IMG/VR virus record: IMGVR_UViG_3300036398_003360
Span: 1 to 41,751 of that record
DNA: 41,751 nucleotides
Strand: one strand, 5' to 3'
DNA from: a virus
Position numbers and translations under genes: made by a program. This document shows positions 39,641 to 41,751 of this stretch, one piece after another; positions within the stretch are counted from its first letter, which is position 1, and each line of letters begins with the position of its first letter. Under the pieces are notes generated by a model. That model had not been told where the DNA came from, did not search any database, and saw only the letters and a list, made by a program, of their open reading frames with translations.

Positions 39641-40841
39641 AGTTCTAGTAACCCCCTCAGACACGACCGGAGTTGGAAAATTCAGAAGTGTAGACCCCCA
39701 TGTAATGTTACAAAATATGTATCCAGATGACTTCCACGTGGATATTGATTATCAACCTAGAATTAATGATGTAAATTATTGGAAACAATATCAAATTGTT
39801 CATATACATAGGAATATTGGTAATAGTTACGAACATACACCAAGTATTATTAATTTTTTGAAATCAATAGGTATTGTTGTTATTGTAGATTTGGATGATT
39901 ATTGGTTACCAGGAAAGGAGCACCCAATTCATACATTGATTGTACAAGACAAAATCCATGAGAAAATTATGGCAAATTTAAAAGTTGCAAGTTATGTTAC
40001 TACAACTACAAATATCTTTGCTGATGAAATCAAAAAATTAAATAGAAATGTTGTCATTTTCCCAAATGCAATCGACCCAACTGAAAGTCAATTTAAACAA
40101 CCTACTGAGAAATCAGATAGAATAAGAATTGGTTGGTTAGGTGGTTCATCTCACTTACATGACTTGAAATTGTTAGAGGGATTTGTCTCAAAGAATATAT
40201 CTTTGAAGGATAAGGTACAATATGTGTTGTGTGGTTTTGATACAAGAGGTACAATTACTGAAATAAACCAACAAACAGGTGAAAAGAAACAAAGACCAAT
40301 CAACCCTGACGAAACAGTTTGGGCGAGATATGAAGAAATTTTCACGAATAAATATGGTACAATTGATGATAACTACAAACAATTTTTACTTCAGTTTAAA
40401 GAAGAAGAATACCCAAATATAAGTGATTTACCATATAGACGAGTTTGGACTAAACCAATCAATACTTATGCAACTAACTATTCAAAGTTTGATATATCAA
40501 TGGCACCAATCAAAAACCATATATTCAATAGAGTAAAATCTCAACTGAAAGTTATTGAGGCTGGTTTTTATAAAAAAGCATTAATTGCATCTGAAGTAGG
40601 ACCTTATACAATTGACCTCAAACACGCTTTAAGTTTTGGTAATTTTACTGATGGAAATGCTTTGTTAGTTAAGGAAGAAAGAAATCATAGTGATTGGGCA
40701 AAAAATATTAAATTTCTTGTAAATAATCCGAATTTAATCGTAGATTTGGGTGAGAGATTATATGAGTCAGTCAAAGACAAATATGATTTAAGAAATGTTA
40801 CAAGAGATAGAGCTCAATGGTACAAATCACTAATTAAATAA
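39627..40841 (+). CDS. Glycosyltransferase (GT-B fold, GT4-like)
   Basis: This is a 404-residue protein. The N-terminal half (VLVTPSDTTGVGKFRSVDPH, QIVHIHRN, IVVIVDLDDYW, TTTTNIFADEI, VVIFPNAIDP) matches the acceptor-side Rossmann half of GT-B enzymes. The C-terminal half (IRIGWLGGSSHLHDL, YVLCGFD, SQLKVIEAGFYKKALIAS) carries the glycine turn and the 'K...E' region that binds the nucleotide sugar. The length is typical of GT4. The ATG overlaps the end of the homing endonuclease. This is the fifth glycosyltransferase-type gene in the window, on the opposite strand from the other four. The acceptor is unknown. Confidence 0.82.
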   Translation: MSKIRVLVTPSDTTGVGKFRSVDPHVMLQNMYPDDFHVDIDYQPRINDVNYWKQYQIVHIHRNIGNSYEHTPSIINFLKSIGIVVIVDLDDYWLPGKEHPIHTLIVQDKIHEKIMANLKVASYVTTTTNIFADEIKKLNRNVVIFPNAIDPTESQFKQPTEKSDRIRIGWLGGSSHLHDLKLLEGFVSKNISLKDKVQYVLCGFDTRGTITEINQQTGEKKQRPINPDETVWARYEEIFTNKYGTIDDNYKQFLLQFKEEEYPNISDLPYRRVWTKPINTYATNYSKFDISMAPIKNHIFNRVKSQLKVIEAGFYKKALIASEVGPYTIDLKHALSFGNFTDGNALLVKEERNHSDWAKNIKFLVNNPNLIVDLGERLYESVKDKYDLRNVTRDRAQWYKSLIK

Positions 40842-40847
40842 AAATAT

Positions 40848-41561
40848 ATGTTAATCAAACAACCAATTACTAAGATTTTATTTATGGACATTGAAACAGT
40901 TGGGGGTTGTCCCAACTATGATGTGTGTTCTAATTTAAACCCATCTGTGGCTGACCAATTTGACAAATATTTTGATTGGTTCTTGAAAAGGTTTCCTGAA
41001 GATAACGAAATTAAAGAAGACCAAAAAAATATTGTATTTTCAAGTAGAGCTGGTTTAGTTCCTGAATTTGCAAAAATTATTTGTGTTAGTTTTGCATTTG
41101 TTTTAGATGATGGGTCTGTTAGAAAACAAACATTTTCAAATGATAATGAACATCAATTGTTGAAAGATGTTCAAGGTTTATTAAACAAATGTGCAAAGTT
41201 AGATTTTTGGTTGTGTGGACATAATTTGAAAAACTTTGATATCCCAATGTTGGCAAAACGTATGATTATTAATGGATTGATGCCTCCGGCACTTCTTCCA
41301 TCATATGATACAAAACCTTGGGAAATCAAAGCAATTGATACCAAAGAAATTTGGCAATATGGGGCATATTCTTCAATTGGGTCACTCGATTTATTATGTT
41401 CTACTATGGATATACCAACTCCAAAGGATGGTGAGGTAAAAGGTGATAAAGTTCACTCAGAATATTGGGAAAAACAAAACATCAAGGGTATTAGTGAATA
41501 TTGTGAAAAAGATGTTGATGTCTTAATTCAAATAATTAAAAAGTTAAAAGAACTCAGATAA
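40848..41561 (+). CDS. DnaQ-like 3'-5' exonuclease (PolB-type exonuclease)
   Basis: This is a 237-residue exonuclease of the DEDDy class. Exo I is D14/E16 in LFMDIETVGG, Exo II is GHNLKNFDIPML with N126 and D131, and Exo III is Y218-x3-D222 (EYCEKDVDV). The best family fit is the 'predicted 3'-5' exonuclease related to PolB exonuclease domain', often found alone in phages and bacteria. It would trim or proofread single-stranded ends during DNA replication or repair, next to a polymerase that has its own intact proofreading domain. It is 6 nt after the glycosyltransferase, and its stop overlaps the next ATG. Confidence 0.85.
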   Translation: MLIKQPITKILFMDIETVGGCPNYDVCSNLNPSVADQFDKYFDWFLKRFPEDNEIKEDQKNIVFSSRAGLVPEFAKIICVSFAFVLDDGSVRKQTFSNDNEHQLLKDVQGLLNKCAKLDFWLCGHNLKNFDIPMLAKRMIINGLMPPALLPSYDTKPWEIKAIDTKEIWQYGAYSSIGSLDLLCSTMDIPTPKDGEVKGDKVHSEYWEKQNIKGISEYCEKDVDVLIQIIKKLKELR

Positions 41562-41751
41562 TGCAAGGAAATATGAAAGATTTGTTTAAACAAGTCGATG
41601 ATTTACAAAATTATTTAAAAGGAAAGGAAGATGAAATAGATTACAATATTATCTATGAAACTTATGGAGTTGACATTAAACAACTAGAACAAGAAATGTT
41701 GAATTATGTCCCCAAACAAATACTTGGTTACACTAAACTTAATCCCGATGC
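41561..41751 (+). CDS. Partial gene at the window edge, function undetermined
   Basis: ATG 41561 overlaps the exonuclease stop (TAATG), and the frame is open to the window end (63 codons). The start is acidic and helical (MQGNMKDLFKQVDDLQNYLK, then DEIDYNIIYETYGVDIKQ). The last visible residues, GYTKLNPDA, vaguely resemble the beginning of a dUTPase core, which often reads K-x-x-P-x-A. That is too little to name it. Confidence 0.55.
   Translation, partial: MQGNMKDLFKQVDDLQNYLKGKEDEIDYNIIYETYGVDIKQLEQEMLNYVPKQILGYTKLNPD

Noticed and set aside
41561-41751. Partial gene as a dUTPase
   Set aside because: Only the last few residues hint at it and no conserved dUTPase motif is in the window.

Overview
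The window looks like part of the genome of a large, AT-rich, contractile-tailed (T4-like) bacteriophage. Visible T4-type parts are a tail sheath protein (gp18-like), probable gp15-, gp14- and gp13-like neck/tail-completion proteins, a gp43-type family B DNA polymerase, a phage SNF2 helicase, a long block of tail-fibre and adhesin genes, and a free-standing homing endonuclease. No rRNA, tRNA, CRISPR array or insertion sequence was recognised. Gene starts lack clear Shine-Dalgarno sequences and have short A-rich leaders. Together with the very AT-rich DNA, this would fit a Bacteroidota host, but that is inference only.

Layout. (1) 1-4956, minus strand: sheath (3' end outside the window), gp15-like and gp14-like genes, with a tiny plus-strand ribbon-helix-helix-like gene (3243-3407) between them. 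(2) 5004-11268, plus strand: SNF2 helicase; a striking fusion of a complete Mn-type superoxide dismutase with two nuclease-like domains; a gp13-like neck protein; two small proteins. (3) 11307-15063, minus strand: a 56-residue lipoprotein, DNA polymerase with a hairpin in its leader, and a baseplate/fibre-like protein. (4) 15110-15688, plus strand: an unknown gene, converging on a roughly 200-nt ORF-less minus-strand unit that is a candidate structured RNA. (5) 15948-20438, minus strand: four tightly packed glycosyltransferase-type genes. (6) 20494-36139, minus strand: about 13 tail-fibre, adhesin and baseplate-type genes, including an S74-chaperone fibre, three tandem glycine-rich adhesin paralogues, and proteins with long Thr-Pro repeats. 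(7) 36193-38749, plus strand: five small genes, one with a WYL-like domain, closed by a terminator. (8) 38882-41751, plus strand: a Vsr-like homing endonuclease, a fifth glycosyltransferase, a DnaQ/PolB-type exonuclease and the start of another gene.

The units are punctuated by a recurring promoter-like octamer, TATTTAT(A/T/C/G), 3-30 nt upstream of at least 14 starts and of the candidate RNA. At 36150-36178 two copies form a perfect 11-bp inverted repeat between divergent genes. Terminators lie at 10931, 11270, 15690 and 38774.

Working together: the structural genes build a contractile tail with an elaborate, recombining receptor-binding apparatus. The adjacent glycosyltransferases may decorate the virion (the Thr-Pro linkers are plausible acceptors) or the host surface. 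The polymerase, helicase and exonuclease belong to replication and repair. The superoxide dismutase-nuclease fusion is the least expected element.
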